This document shows, piece by piece, positions 7,819 through 18,889 of a stretch of 64,000 bases of DNA. Location of the stretch: NCBI GenBank assembly GCA_002841155.1, contig PHEH01000006.1:1-64000 (forward strand). Direction: 5' to 3'. How positions within the stretch are numbered: position 1 is the first letter of the stretch; each line of letters begins with the position of its first letter. The stretch comes from Alphaproteobacteria bacterium HGW-Alphaproteobacteria-18. Lineage in GTDB: Bacteria; Pseudomonadota; Alphaproteobacteria; Caulobacterales; Hyphomonadaceae. A program made the translations under genes and the position numbers. Under the pieces are notes generated by a model that was not told where the DNA came from, ran no database searches, and saw only the letters and a program-made list of their open reading frames with translations.

Positions 7819-8313
7819 ATGACAGGCGGCGATCCTCTCTCTGACGATATCGTGTCGCGCGTCCGCGGCAGTTTCGCCCGTCAGGGTCTGATGGCGCTCC
7901 TGGGTGCGACGCTGTCACAGGTCCGGCGGGGCGAGGTGACGATCACGCTCCCCTTTCGTCAGGAACTCTCCCAGCAGCATGGCTATTTCCATGCAGGCGC
8001 CACCTCGGCCATCGCAGACTCGGCGGGAGGGTATGCCGCCTTCACGCTGTTTCCCGAGAACAGCTCCGTTCTCACCGTCGAGTTCAAGATGAACCTGACG
8101 GCACCGGCCCGGGGCGACCGGCTGGAAGCCATAGGCCGGGTCGTTTCATCCGGGCGGACGCTCACCGTCTGCCGGCTTGACGTATTCGGGTGCGTGGGTA
8201 GCGAGAGAACCCTGGTAGCCATAGGACAACAGACGGTGATGTGCATGCATGGGCGTCCGGATCAACATCCGGGCACGACGCGCAGATCAGACGAGACAGG
8301 GTCAGGCGACTGA
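7819..8313 (+). CDS. PaaI-family hotdog thioesterase
   Basis: 164 residues with the hotdog-fold acyl-CoA thioesterase pattern: Q-Q-H-G-Y-F-H-A-G-A-T-S-A-I-A-D-S-A-G-G-Y around the central helix, and L-T-V-E-F-K-M-N-L-T-A-P-A-R-G for the following strands. Members hydrolyse acyl- or aryl-CoA thioesters in the cytosol. A GAGG Shine-Dalgarno supports the ATG used; the frame is open upstream but without a site. Divergent from the NTF2-like operon and likely part of the same accessory metabolic cluster. Confidence 0.85.
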   Translation: MTGGDPLSDDIVSRVRGSFARQGLMALLGATLSQVRRGEVTITLPFRQELSQQHGYFHAGATSAIADSAGGYAAFTLFPENSSVLTVEFKMNLTAPARGDRLEAIGRVVSSGRTLTVCRLDVFGCVGSERTLVAIGQQTVMCMHGRPDQHPGTTRRSDETGSGD

Positions 8314-8408
8314 CGCACGCTCATCGGCGTCATGGCCCGCGGGCAAGCCCGAGCCGCATGAACAGGGGCACACATGCCGCCATGACAGGGCTGAATATCA
8401 CAGGGTTG

Positions 8409-8708
8409 TCAGATACCGCCCATGATAGACGCCAGCGTTGCCAGCTGCGCCTCATTGCGGCGGTAGAACGTCCATTGCCTGATCCGTTTAGCCGTTACGA
8501 GGTCGCACGTCTGAAGCACCCGCATGTGCTCACTGAGCGTGGACGCTGTGATGCCAAGCTTTTCCGCGATAAGCTGGCCGCACACACCGTCCTCGATCAG
8601 GTCGCCGTCGCGTTGCGGCGGAAAATGCGCCACCGGATCCTTCAACCATGTCAGGATCTGCAACCGGCGATCATTACCCAACGCGCGGAAAATTTCTGCT
8701 CTGGCCAT
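8409..8708 (-). CDS. ArsR-family transcriptional regulator
   Basis: 99 residues with the ArsR winged helix: E-I-F-R-A-L-G-N-D-R-R-L-Q-I-L near the start and T-A-S-T-L-S-E-H-M-R-V-L for the recognition helix. The D-P-V-A-H-F-P-P-Q and G-V-C-G-Q-L-I-A-E-K segments are typical of a subgroup without an obvious metal-binding Cys pair, so it probably senses something other than arsenic. Upstream ATGs at 8738 and 8747 are possible starts; none has a strong ribosome site. It diverges from the phzF-like gene over less than 70 bp, which makes that gene its likely target. Confidence 0.82.
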   Translation of the reverse strand: MARAEIFRALGNDRRLQILTWLKDPVAHFPPQRDGDLIEDGVCGQLIAEKLGITASTLSEHMRVLQTCDLVTAKRIRQWTFYRRNEAQLATLASIMGGI

Positions 8709-8773
8709 AGAGGCAGTTTGCCAACCAACGAAATGCATGTCAATCATCCGGCGATCTAATCCGGAGCCGCGCC

Positions 8774-9661
8774 ATGCCGACATTCCCTTTTTTCACCGCC
8801 GATGTGTTCACTGACACACGCTTTGGCGGGAACCCGCTCGCGGTGGTGATCGGCGGCGATACGCTGGGCAGCGTGACGATGCAGGCGGTGGCGGCCGAGT
8901 TTAATCTCAGCGAAACCACATTCGTGCTCCCCCCGGCTGACCCTGCGAACACAGCGCGCATCCGGATCTTCAACCGGACGGCAGAGATGGACTTTGCCGG
9001 ACACCCGATGGTTGGCACCGCTTTTGTCCTGGCGGGCCTACAGCCTCATCTGACTGAGGCGACGTTTGAAATTCCCGCCGGGATTGTCCGTGTAAGGATC
9101 GAGCGGAATGCCGATGGCACGCCCCTCGCCGCCACGATCGCGGCGCCCAAGCCCCTCAGCCTCGGTGAGACGTTCGACGCCGAGGTGATCGAAAGAGTCC
9201 TGAGACTGGAGCCTGGGGACGTAGTGACGGCGACCCATCCGCCGATCGTCGCCTCGAATGGCAACCCCTATGTCATTGCGGAGCTAACGCGCGAAGCACT
9301 TGCGCGCTGCGCGCCCGACCTGGAGGCGTTCAGGGCCGCCCTCACAGAGCACCCGCAACCGAGTGGCCGTTTTTCTGTTCATGTCTATTGCAGGGAGGGC
9401 CTTACACTCCGCACCCGGATGTTTGCGCCTCTGGCCGGGACATGGGAGGACCCCGCAACCGGAAGCGCGAATGCCCCCCTTGCCTGCCTGTTACTGTCCC
9501 TGGAGCCCGCCACCAACAAGGCCGCCTTTGAAATCCATCAGGGCGTCGAGATGGGCCGGCCCAGCCTTTTGCATGTCGAAGCCCGGCGCTCACAGGAGGG
9601 CATCGTCGCGACCCTGCGCGGCACCTGTGTTGCAGTCATGCGGGGGGACATCAGCGTGTAA
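8774..9661 (+). CDS. PhzF-family isomerase
   Basis: 295 residues in the usual two-lobed PhzF/diaminopimelate-epimerase fold. Visible signatures are F-G-G-N-P-L-A-V-V near residue 17, the catalytic Glu47 in N-L-S-E-T-T-F, G-H-P-M-V-G-T-A, and D-P-A-T-G-S-A-N in the second lobe. PhzF itself isomerises trans-2,3-dihydro-3-hydroxyanthranilate in phenazine synthesis, but no other phenazine genes are here. Most chromosomal homologues have unknown substrates. Divergent from an ArsR regulator. Confidence 0.88.
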   Translation: MPTFPFFTADVFTDTRFGGNPLAVVIGGDTLGSVTMQAVAAEFNLSETTFVLPPADPANTARIRIFNRTAEMDFAGHPMVGTAFVLAGLQPHLTEATFEIPAGIVRVRIERNADGTPLAATIAAPKPLSLGETFDAEVIERVLRLEPGDVVTATHPPIVASNGNPYVIAELTREALARCAPDLEAFRAALTEHPQPSGRFSVHVYCREGLTLRTRMFAPLAGTWEDPATGSANAPLACLLLSLEPATNKAAFEIHQGVEMGRPSLLHVEARRSQEGIVATLRGTCVAVMRGDISV

Positions 9662-9776
9662 CCTGTAGGGCCCGCACAGCCGGACTCACTTCTCTGCCAG
9701 GAAACCGGTGAAGATCGCGGAACTCCGCCATCGCCTCTTGTATCCCAGTTTGTATCCCGGTTTTCGAGCAGGTAGC

Positions 9777-9800
9777 AAAAGGCGCCCCTTGCGGCGCCTT
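9777..9800 (-). terminator. Intrinsic terminator after tRNA-Asp
   Basis: On the minus strand an 8-bp stem AAGGCGCC / GGCGCCTT with a 6-nt loop (GCAAGG) runs into TTTT. It lies 37 bp beyond the tRNA-Asp CCA end, in the right orientation and distance to end that transcript. Confidence 0.75.
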
Positions 9801-9836
9801 GGGTACTTGATTTTATTGGAGGTTTTTAAAAGAAAA

Positions 9837-9913
9837 TGGCGCGAGTGACGGGGCTCGAACCCGCGACCTCCGGCGTGACAGGCCGGCACTCTAACCGACT
9901 GAGCTACACCCGC
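9837..9913 (-). tRNA. tRNA-Asp (anticodon GTC)
   Basis: 77-nt cloverleaf including encoded CCA. The acceptor stem GCGGGTG pairs fully with CACTCGC (one G-U). The D-arm has AGCTCAG-TCGGTTAGAG, the anticodon stem CCGGC/GCCGG encloses loop CTGTCAC (anticodon GTC), and the T-arm is CGGGTTCGAGCCCCG-like with the standard TTCGAGC loop. The discriminator is G, as expected for tRNA-Asp. Confidence 0.95.
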
Positions 9914-10121
9914 GCATTTCTTGCCGCCCCCTTTCGGAAGCGAAGCGCCTCTCTAATCAAGGGCGGCGGGCGGGTCAAGCACACTTCTTCACGCAATTCA
10001 CAAGCCTGTGTTGTGCCGCGTGCAGCTCTCCATTCCACCCTTTTGTGCCCCCTTTGCCATTCACACGACACATTCCAGACCCATGTGGTAATAAATTGCG
10101 CAAAAGCCGGGATTCGACCCC

Positions 10122-12941
10122 ATGAATATCAAACGTATAGGCCTGATCGCTGGCGGTATCATCGCCCTCATTCTGGTGGGCCTGATCATTGTCCCCTTTC
10201 TTGTTCCGAAGGATGTCTACCGGACCCAGATCGAACGGGCAGCCACACAGGCCTTGCAACGGCAGATCACGCTGACCGGTGATGTCAAGATTTCGATATT
10301 CCCGACCATCTCAGCCAGTGTCGGCGGCGTGACTGTTGCCAATCCCGAAGGGTTTGACGGGCCTTATATGGTTGAAGCTGGAGAATTGCGCGGTTCGGTG
10401 CGGCTCATGCCCCTGCTCTCGCGTCGCGTGGAAGTCAGGGAACTCGCCTTCATTGATGCAAAGGTCTCGCTGCAAAAACTGGCGGACGGGCAGACCAACT
10501 GGGTTTTCACGCCAGCTGAACAACCCCAGCCCGCCCCTACCAGACCCCCGGTCGAGCAGAAGGGGTTCAATGGCGGGGTCGAGCAGGCCCGTTTGCAGAA
10601 TGCCTCCCTCACCTACCGGGATGCGGAGACGGGCGATTATTACGAGTTGCGCGATCTTGACCTGCAAGCATCGATGGCTTCGACCGATCAGCCCTTCCGC
10701 CTGAGGGCCAAGGGGTTCTTTCAGGCGCATCCGTTCGAGATCAATTCGACCGTCGACACGATCGACGCGCTGACCAGGGAAAAGCCCGCAGACATCAAGG
10801 CCGACCTGGAGACCCCCTTCGGTAAGGTACACTATACAGGCTCGGTCAAACTCGGGACAATTCCGGTCATCGAGGGACAATTCAGGGCATCGTCTGACGC
10901 CTTGCCGGCGCTTGCTGCCCTTACCGGGGCAGAGATTCCCTTCGACCTATCCAAACTCGGCAAGATCAACCTGGAAGGCAGCCTCAAGGGCCCCGCCGAC
11001 GCACTTGTCGTCGACATTGCAAAGCTGACACAGACTTCGGACCTGGCGAAGACGAGCTTCTCCGGTCAACTACACCTTATCGAGGCGCCAACCATTGCCG
11101 GCAACCTCAGTCTTGATGCACCGAGCCTGGCCGCCCTCGCCGGTTTTGCCGCAGTCGAAATGCCGATGAACCTCGCCCCGCTGGGCGGCGTTGATGTCAA
11201 GGGCAAGGTCAGTGGATCCCTCCTGCAACCTGACTTCAGTTTCGACAAGCTGGGCGTCAAAGGCAAACTGATCAACGCCAATTATGCCGGCACTATTCAG
11301 CTGGGCGAATTGCCTGTGCTGAAGGGCACTCTGGAGCTGCGGACTCCAGACGCTGGCGAGCTTGCAAGGCAGATGGCGTTCGAGCTTCCAATGTCGACCG
11401 CGCTTGGCAAGGTGGACCTGACCTCGGCAATCAGCGGGCCGGTCGATGCACTTGTGCTTTCAGGGCTGGATTTCAAACAGGAAAGCGAACTGCTCTCGGC
11501 CTCTTATAAGGGGGATGTGGGGCTCGGCGGTGACGGTAGCCTGAATGGGCAGCTGTCGGCAGGCAGCACGCGCCTGCGCGACCTGCTGAGTGCGGCCGAA
11601 ATTGAAGTGGCGCCCGGCACAACACTCCAGAGCTTTAGCGCCAAGGGACAGGCAAGCGGGACTTTCACGAAGATCACATTGTCGGCGCTCGACCTTAAAC
11701 TCGACAACATAACCGCCAAAGGCACAGCCGGAATTGATCTCACCGGAGAGCGTCCGCGACTGACCGGCAATCTCGACATGGGCGCGCTGGACCTTTCGCC
11801 CTTCCTCGCCCCGTCTGATCAGAAGGCCAAGGAGCCCCAGCCTCTGGAAGCATGGAGCAAGGACAAGCTGGACCTGGCTGGCCTTCAGGCGGTTGATGCC
11901 GACCTGGCCATCAAGACCAGCACGCTGACCCTGGGCAGCGTCGAGCTGACCGATGCGGCCCTCTCCGCCAAGCTGAACGCCGGCAAACTGACGACCGATC
12001 TTTCCCAGTTCAAGGCATTCGGAGGCAACTGGAAAGGGCAGATGATGGTGGATGCCACCAGTCAGGTGCCTGCTGTCAATCTGGACATGGAAGGCAACAG
12101 CGTTGCCATCTCCAGCCTGCTCGGCACGCTTGCCGGCTTCGACAAACTGACCGGCACTGGCGCGTTCAAGGTGAACGCAGCCGCACGGGGCACCTCGATC
12201 GACGAGATCATGCGTGGACTGAATGGCGAGATCTCAACCAATCTGAATGAGGGTGCTCTCAAGGGCCTGAATGTGACCCAGCTGGTGCGCAGCGCCCAAT
12301 CGCTGCAACAGGCAGTTACAACAGGCAGCCTCAACAATCTTGATTTCCGCGGCGTCCTGTCTCCTGCCGCAGAAACCGAGTTCACTACCTTCAACACGGT
12401 TCTCAGTGTCCAGAACGGCGTTGCAACAGTGGATATCCTGAAGTTGCTGAGCCCGGTACTGGGCATTGACGGCAGCGGCAAGATCGACATCGGCGGCCAG
12501 TCTCTGGATGTGCGTCTGGCAACTGCCATCGACAAGAGCGGACAAGGCCAGGGAGCCGTGGTCCAGTTGAACGGCATTCCTGTGCCTGTGCGCCTTTCCG
12601 GAAGCTGGGATTCGCTGAAGGTAACACCCGATTTTTCGGGTGTGCAGTCAGCCCTTCAAGCAGAACTGACTGGGCGTCTTCAGCAGGAAGTCAACGACCG
12701 CGCAGGTGATGTGGCTGGCTCGATCATCGGCAACATCATAGGCGGCAAGCCGCAGACAGTCCCCGCCACCCCGGAAGACACCCCGCCTGACAGCCAACCC
12801 CAGACAGCCGCGCCAAGCGCTGAAAAGCAACTTGAAGACGCCGCAGAAAAGGCAGCGCGGGATGCGTTGGGTAACCTCTTCGGCCGCCGGTCAGCGCCCA
12901 AGCCTGCTGAAGAGCCGAAACAGGAGGATGGCGGAGAATAA
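10122..12941 (+). CDS. AsmA-family protein
   Basis: 939 residues: an N-terminal membrane anchor (about 7-29) followed by a large periplasmic repeat-rich beta domain. The start (I-G-L-I-A-G-G, P-F-L-V-P-K-D-V-Y-R) and the conserved C-terminal block (G-S-G-K-I-D-I-G-G-Q-S-L-D-V, then P-V-R-L-S-G-S-W) match the AsmA/YhjG group. Relatives form bridge-like structures that help move or distribute phospholipids between inner and outer membranes. The last 80 residues are Pro/Ala/Glu-rich and low-complexity. Monocistronic, converging on the GGDEF/EAL gene. Confidence 0.9.
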   Translation: MNIKRIGLIAGGIIALILVGLIIVPFLVPKDVYRTQIERAATQALQRQITLTGDVKISIFPTISASVGGVTVANPEGFDGPYMVEAGELRGSVRLMPLLSRRVEVRELAFIDAKVSLQKLADGQTNWVFTPAEQPQPAPTRPPVEQKGFNGGVEQARLQNASLTYRDAETGDYYELRDLDLQASMASTDQPFRLRAKGFFQAHPFEINSTVDTIDALTREKPADIKADLETPFGKVHYTGSVKLGTIPVIEGQFRASSDALPALAALTGAEIPFDLSKLGKINLEGSLKGPADALVVDIAKLTQTSDLAKTSFSGQLHLIEAPTIAGNLSLDAPSLAALAGFAAVEMPMNLAPLGGVDVKGKVSGSLLQPDFSFDKLGVKGKLINANYAGTIQLGELPVLKGTLELRTPDAGELARQMAFELPMSTALGKVDLTSAISGPVDALVLSGLDFKQESELLSASYKGDVGLGGDGSLNGQLSAGSTRLRDLLSAAEIEVAPGTTLQSFSAKGQASGTFTKITLSALDLKLDNITAKGTAGIDLTGERPRLTGNLDMGALDLSPFLAPSDQKAKEPQPLEAWSKDKLDLAGLQAVDADLAIKTSTLTLGSVELTDAALSAKLNAGKLTTDLSQFKAFGGNWKGQMMVDATSQVPAVNLDMEGNSVAISSLLGTLAGFDKLTGTGAFKVNAAARGTSIDEIMRGLNGEISTNLNEGALKGLNVTQLVRSAQSLQQAVTTGSLNNLDFRGVLSPAAETEFTTFNTVLSVQNGVATVDILKLLSPVLGIDGSGKIDIGGQSLDVRLATAIDKSGQGQGAVVQLNGIPVPVRLSGSWDSLKVTPDFSGVQSALQAELTGRLQQEVNDRAGDVAGSIIGNIIGGKPQTVPATPEDTPPDSQPQTAAPSAEKQLEDAAEKAARDALGNLFGRRSAPKPAEEPKQEDGGE

Positions 12942-12976
12942 CCGCCGCCCCTGCCACGGCGCACATTCAGGATGCC

Positions 12977-15355
12977 TTATCCAGCCCGGCTTTGCGCCAC
13001 CACTTCCAGAAAGGGAGCCTGTGGCACGATGGGGGCATCCTGTAGCGCGACAAGATGCGAGAGCTGCTCGAGAGGATGTGCGTGACTGAAGAAGTAGCCC
13101 TGCAACTCCTCGCATCCCAGCTTGCTGAGATATTCAGCCTGGAGAGACGTCTCCACCCCTTCTGCCGTACACTGCATACCAAGAGACCTGGCGAGACTGA
13201 CCATTGACTGGGTGATGGCCTGACTGTCAGCGCGCGTTTCGATATCGCTGACAAAGGTTCTGTCGATCTTGATCCTGTCGAACGGAAAAGACCGCAGATA
13301 ACGCAGTGATGCGTAGCCCGTCCCAAAATCATCCAGGGCTATGCGCACGCCAAGCGCGCGAAGCTGATGCAGCCGGCGCAACGTGAACTCCGTATTGCTC
13401 ATCAGAGCTGTCTCGGTGATTTCCAGTTCAAGCCGGTTCGGATTCAGCTTACTGGCCGCTATCGCGTTGATAATGGTGGACACCAGAGAGGCAGAATGAA
13501 CCTGCAAAGGCGAGATGTTCACGCAGATACGCACATGTTCGGGCAGACGGGCTGCCTCGGCCAAAGCCGTACGGATGACCCATTCCCCCATGCGCGTGAT
13601 GAGGCCATTCTCTTCGGCGTGTTCCATGAATTCGCCCGGATAGACCAGTCCGCGTTCTGGATGCTGCCAGCGCAGCAAGGTTTCGCAGGCAATTGTCTCA
13701 TGGGTACGGGCATCGACGATGGGCTGGAAGTGAATGCGCAGCTCATTCTGCTCAAGGGCACGCTGAAGTTCGCCTTGGATATCGACCCTTGCCTGAGCAC
13801 GCTTCTCCAATTCGTCATCGAACATGCACCATTTGGCCTTGCCAAGATGCTTGGCCTGATAGAGGGCCAGATCTGCCTGCCGGAACATTGTCCGGCTGTC
13901 CTGTATGGCAGGATCGAACAGGCGCACGCCGATAGAGGCGGACGAGTTCGCAGTTGATCCCCACACGTCGTAAAGCTCGCTCATTTCAGCGGCAAACTGA
14001 TCAAGAAATCCATAAAGATCGTAGGCGTTGCGGCGCTCAACAATCATGGCAAACTCGTCGCCGCCAAGGCGGGCCACGAAATCGGCCGGTTCTGACAGGG
14101 ACAGGATGCGCGCCGAGACTTGCCGGAGAAGTTCATCCCCTGCCGGATGCCCCAGCGTGTCATTGACCCATTTGAAGCTGTCGAGGTCCATCATCAGGAG
14201 CGCGCGGCAGACAGGCCCTGCCGGTGGGTGGCGCAGCATTGCTTCCAGCCGGTCCTGCATGGTTATGCGGTTAGGCAGGCCCGTAAGCCCATCGAAATGG
14301 GCCATATGGGCAATACGGTCCTCGATCTTCTTAGACTGCGTGACATCTGTAGCCACACCCCGGAAGCCCAGGAATTGTGCCTTCTCGATGACCGGTTTAC
14401 CTGTGACAGACCACCAGCGAAGCTCAACCCCATCTGTCTTCACAGGAACGACCATATCCCGGAAAGGCAGCTGTTCCTTGAGCGCAGCTTCCAGCTCATC
14501 GCGCGCTTCGCCGGGATGAAATACATCGGCAAATACCGCGCCACGGCGAAGCATATCATTCTTGCTCCAGTCAGGATCACTGGCTTCGCCAACAACTGGA
14601 ATTTCATGCAGAATGCCGGCGGCATCTGTCTGCCACAGGGAATCGGATGTGCTTTCTTCAAAATCCCGCAACAGCAGCCCGATGAGTTGAGACTGTTCCT
14701 GGATGGCCGCCCGGCCAAGATACTGTTCCACAAACTGGCGATGCGTCCATGCGACCGCGACCAGCAGCACGATCAGGTAATACAGCATAAGGATGGACAG
14801 GATCGCGTATGTCGAGCCGGTTTGCAGCATCAGAGCTGTCGCCAGGCCAAGCCCGGTGGGGACGATGTAATAGATTGCCGCAATCGGAATTCTCGAGAGT
14901 AGAAAGCCGCCCGCAAACATCATACCGGCAGATATAATGCCCATCACCATCTGGCCCTGAACATCAGCAGTGCCCAGCACCACGATCGGGGCCAGGCCCC
15001 ATAACAGGCCGTTACAGATGGACACCCGTGTAAAATCGGCGATGGCACGGCGATTGCTGCGCCTCTGCGGATCTATGCGCAGAAAGGCCCGATACTTCAG
15101 CCAGGCACCAATATTTATAATCAGCCCACAGACTGACCATGCAATCAGGAAATGGATCTGGCCATAGTTCAGAAAGATTCCCAGAATGGCGATGATGTTG
15201 AGTACATTCGAGAGGATGATCACATTCGTGATCCGGCTCATCGAACTCATCTGTTGAGCGCGCAGACCGGGGATGTGCTTTTCCGGCACCTCCACTCCCT
15301 GCATCAGCATCCGCAACGACCAAAGCGTTGCTGAGCCATCCTGACGATATGGCAT
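12977..15355 (-). CDS. Membrane GGDEF/EAL cyclic-di-GMP protein
   Basis: 792 residues. Several hydrophobic segments from about 45 to 205 form an N-terminal membrane sensor. A PAS-like domain (about 225-345) follows, then a GGDEF domain with an intact GGDEF motif (431-435) and an EAL domain in which the signature reads ETL (Glu558) before L-R-W. The catalytic Glu is kept, as are D-D-F-G-T-G and K-I-D-R-T-F, so phosphodiesterase activity is plausible. The protein could make and degrade c-di-GMP. The ATG at 15355 has GGAGA before it; a frame to 15427 is open but unsupported. Confidence 0.9.
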   Translation of the reverse strand: MPYRQDGSATLWSLRMLMQGVEVPEKHIPGLRAQQMSSMSRITNVIILSNVLNIIAILGIFLNYGQIHFLIAWSVCGLIINIGAWLKYRAFLRIDPQRRSNRRAIADFTRVSICNGLLWGLAPIVVLGTADVQGQMVMGIISAGMMFAGGFLLSRIPIAAIYYIVPTGLGLATALMLQTGSTYAILSILMLYYLIVLLVAVAWTHRQFVEQYLGRAAIQEQSQLIGLLLRDFEESTSDSLWQTDAAGILHEIPVVGEASDPDWSKNDMLRRGAVFADVFHPGEARDELEAALKEQLPFRDMVVPVKTDGVELRWWSVTGKPVIEKAQFLGFRGVATDVTQSKKIEDRIAHMAHFDGLTGLPNRITMQDRLEAMLRHPPAGPVCRALLMMDLDSFKWVNDTLGHPAGDELLRQVSARILSLSEPADFVARLGGDEFAMIVERRNAYDLYGFLDQFAAEMSELYDVWGSTANSSASIGVRLFDPAIQDSRTMFRQADLALYQAKHLGKAKWCMFDDELEKRAQARVDIQGELQRALEQNELRIHFQPIVDARTHETIACETLLRWQHPERGLVYPGEFMEHAEENGLITRMGEWVIRTALAEAARLPEHVRICVNISPLQVHSASLVSTIINAIAASKLNPNRLELEITETALMSNTEFTLRRLHQLRALGVRIALDDFGTGYASLRYLRSFPFDRIKIDRTFVSDIETRADSQAITQSMVSLARSLGMQCTAEGVETSLQAEYLSKLGCEELQGYFFSHAHPLEQLSHLVALQDAPIVPQAPFLEVVAQSRAG

Positions 15356-15479
15356 ACACCCATCTCCCGCACGCTTAAAGTGTCCCGCGTTTCTACTGAG
15401 AATTGTTATCATAAGCGGGTTAGCCACATCCGACCGGGATCAATGAAATTTGATCGATCTGCCTGTGGAAATGCGATTG

Positions 15480-17024
<1,545 letters not shown>

Positions 17025-17036
17025 CGCCCTGTTTTA

Positions 17037-17735
17037 TCAGTACATCTTGTCGAGGACGTATTCGATCTGCTGACCGCGGGCCTCGAAGGCGAGCTTTACC
17101 CAGCGGCCCTGATCATCATACCAGATGTCGACATCCAGATCGGAATCCAGAAAATATCTATTGGCTTCAATGGTTTGACCACCCGCCTTAATGGTTTCGC
17201 GGCCTTTTGGGGTGACCTTTACCTTATAGATCTCACCATCTTCGGTGGAGAGGAGCTGGGACGACTTGGTCTGGGCATAGTTCCAATGGCTGGCGGGGAT
17301 GATATCTGCCGGCGCTTCTCCTGTAAAAACAGAGCCTTGCACGTCCAGAGCATTGCCCGAGAGCCTGGCTTTCATGGAGCTTTTCTTGCCATCGTCATTG
17401 GAGGTGCCCGCGACGGAGACCAGTTCACCACCGCGCCAGGTTTCGCTGGCCGAGAGGTCGTAGCGGAACACCGTAATCGGGCCGAGGCCGGCTTTCAGGC
17501 CGACTTTCGTCTTTGCAATCAGGGCATTATCAGGCCCCGATTCAAACGCGACCGTGTGCGAGCCGAACGGATTTCCCTTGCGCAGGACATTGAAGCGGAT
17601 CTCGTCGCCCGCCTTGGGCTTCCACGCCTTTTCCAGGCCAGATGCAGACGGAACAGCCGCATCGTCGGCCAGAGCGGTGCCACCCAGCGACAAAAGCAGG
17701 ACAATCTGGGACACAATGAGACTCTTAAGGGTCAT
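17037..17735 (-). CDS. Secreted DUF6134-like protein
   Basis: 232 residues with an N-terminal signal peptide (about 1-23, ending T-A-L-A-D). The mature part is beta-rich, with F-N-V-L-R-K-G-N-P-F-G-S-H-T-V near the start and a Y-F-L-D-S-D-L-D-V-D-I-W-Y-D-D segment near the end. Both recall DUF6134/DUF3108 periplasmic proteins of unknown function, which resemble calycin-like lipid binders. It is transcribed into the photolyase gene with a 12-bp gap; the pairing has no obvious functional explanation. Confidence 0.75.
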   Translation of the reverse strand: MTLKSLIVSQIVLLLSLGGTALADDAAVPSASGLEKAWKPKAGDEIRFNVLRKGNPFGSHTVAFESGPDNALIAKTKVGLKAGLGPITVFRYDLSASETWRGGELVSVAGTSNDDGKKSSMKARLSGNALDVQGSVFTGEAPADIIPASHWNYAQTKSSQLLSTEDGEIYKVKVTPKGRETIKAGGQTIEANRYFLDSDLDVDIWYDDQGRWVKLAFEARGQQIEYVLDKMY

Positions 17736-17881
17736 GTGAGTTGATCCTTCTGGCTGTTAGACCATCTGTACGGTCGGCATGGCTTTGCGGATCAGTTTCC
17801 GCTGTCATACCGATTGAACCCGGCAGCGGGGGGTCGTAGCCTGCTGCTATTGAAATAACCCAGATCAGAGCAACTTGTTCC

Positions 17882-18889
17882 ATGACCATTCACAGGTCCG
17901 TCATCGACCTTATCGGCAATACGCCCCTGCTTCGGCTCAATCGTGTCTCGGAGGAGACCGGATGCGAGATCCTGGGAAAATGCGAATTCCTCAACCCCGG
18001 CCAGTCGGTGAAGGACCGGCCGGCGCTGGGCATCATTCGCGAGGCTGAAGAGTCCGGCGCGTTGAAGCCGGGGGGCACCATCGTTGAGGGGACGGCGGGC
18101 AATACCGGCATTGGCCTCGCGCTGGTGGGCAAGGCGCTGGGTTACCGGGTGGTGATCGTGATGCCGCGCACGCAGAGCCAGGAGAAGAAGGATGCGATCC
18201 GCCTTCTGGGGGCCGAGCTGATCGAGGTGGACGCGGTGCCTTACGCCAACCCCAACAATTATGTGCGCTATTCCGGGCGCCTCGCAGAAGAACTGGCCGC
18301 GAGCGAAGCCAATGGCGCAATCTGGGCGAACCAGTTCGACAATCAGGCCAACCGCCGGGCCCATTACAATACGACCGCAAAGGAAATCTGGGACCAGACC
18401 GAGGGCAAGGTGGACGGGTTCATCTGCGCGGTCGGCTCAGGCGGGACGCTGGGCGGCGTTGCGCTGGGCCTCAAGGAGCGCAATCCGAAGATCACCATTG
18501 GTCTGGCTGACCCCGGTGGCGCGGCGCTCTATTCCTATTACACGACCGGCGAGCTGAAAGCCGAAGGCACCTCGATCACCGAAGGCATCGGCCAGGGGCG
18601 CATCACGGCCAATCTTGAAGGCATCCCTGTCGACAAGGCGTGGCGCATCCATGATGACGAAGCGCTGGGCTATATCTTCGATCTCGTCGAGGATGAGGGG
18701 CTCTGCCTTGGCGGCTCATCGGGCGTGAATGTGGCGGGCGCCGTGCGCCTCGCCCGCGAGCTTGGGCCGGGGCACACGATCGTCACGATCCTCTGTGACT
18801 ATGGCAACCGCTATCAGACCAAATTGTTTAATCCGGAATTCCTGCGCTCCAAGGGCCTGCCGGTTCCGTCCTGGATGGAGGCGAAATAA
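17882..18889 (+). CDS. cysK: Cysteine synthase A (O-acetylserine sulfhydrylase)
   Basis: 335-residue PLP enzyme that makes cysteine from O-acetylserine and sulfide. Key features are I-G-N-T-P-L-L-R near the start, Lys44 in P-G-Q-S-V-K-D-R as Schiff-base lysine, G-T-A-G-N-T-G-I-G for substrate binding, and V-G-S-G-G-T-L-G-G for the PLP phosphate. Length is slightly above CysK of enterics. The stop overlaps the start of sseA (TAATG), the first link of a cysK-sseA-metC operon. Confidence 0.93.
   Translation: MTIHRSVIDLIGNTPLLRLNRVSEETGCEILGKCEFLNPGQSVKDRPALGIIREAEESGALKPGGTIVEGTAGNTGIGLALVGKALGYRVVIVMPRTQSQEKKDAIRLLGAELIEVDAVPYANPNNYVRYSGRLAEELAASEANGAIWANQFDNQANRRAHYNTTAKEIWDQTEGKVDGFICAVGSGGTLGGVALGLKERNPKITIGLADPGGAALYSYYTTGELKAEGTSITEGIGQGRITANLEGIPVDKAWRIHDDEALGYIFDLVEDEGLCLGGSSGVNVAGAVRLARELGPGHTIVTILCDYGNRYQTKLFNPEFLRSKGLPVPSWMEAK

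Noticed and set aside
9686-9889. 67-residue open frame across tRNA-Asp and its terminator
   Set aside because: It reads straight through the tRNA and the hairpin; the A-G-G-R-G-F-E-P-R-H stretch is just translated T-arm sequence.
13674-13700. EAL domain with ETL instead of EAL as a sign of inactivity
   Set aside because: The catalytic Glu is retained and ETL variants are common in active phosphodiesterases; other catalytic segments are intact.
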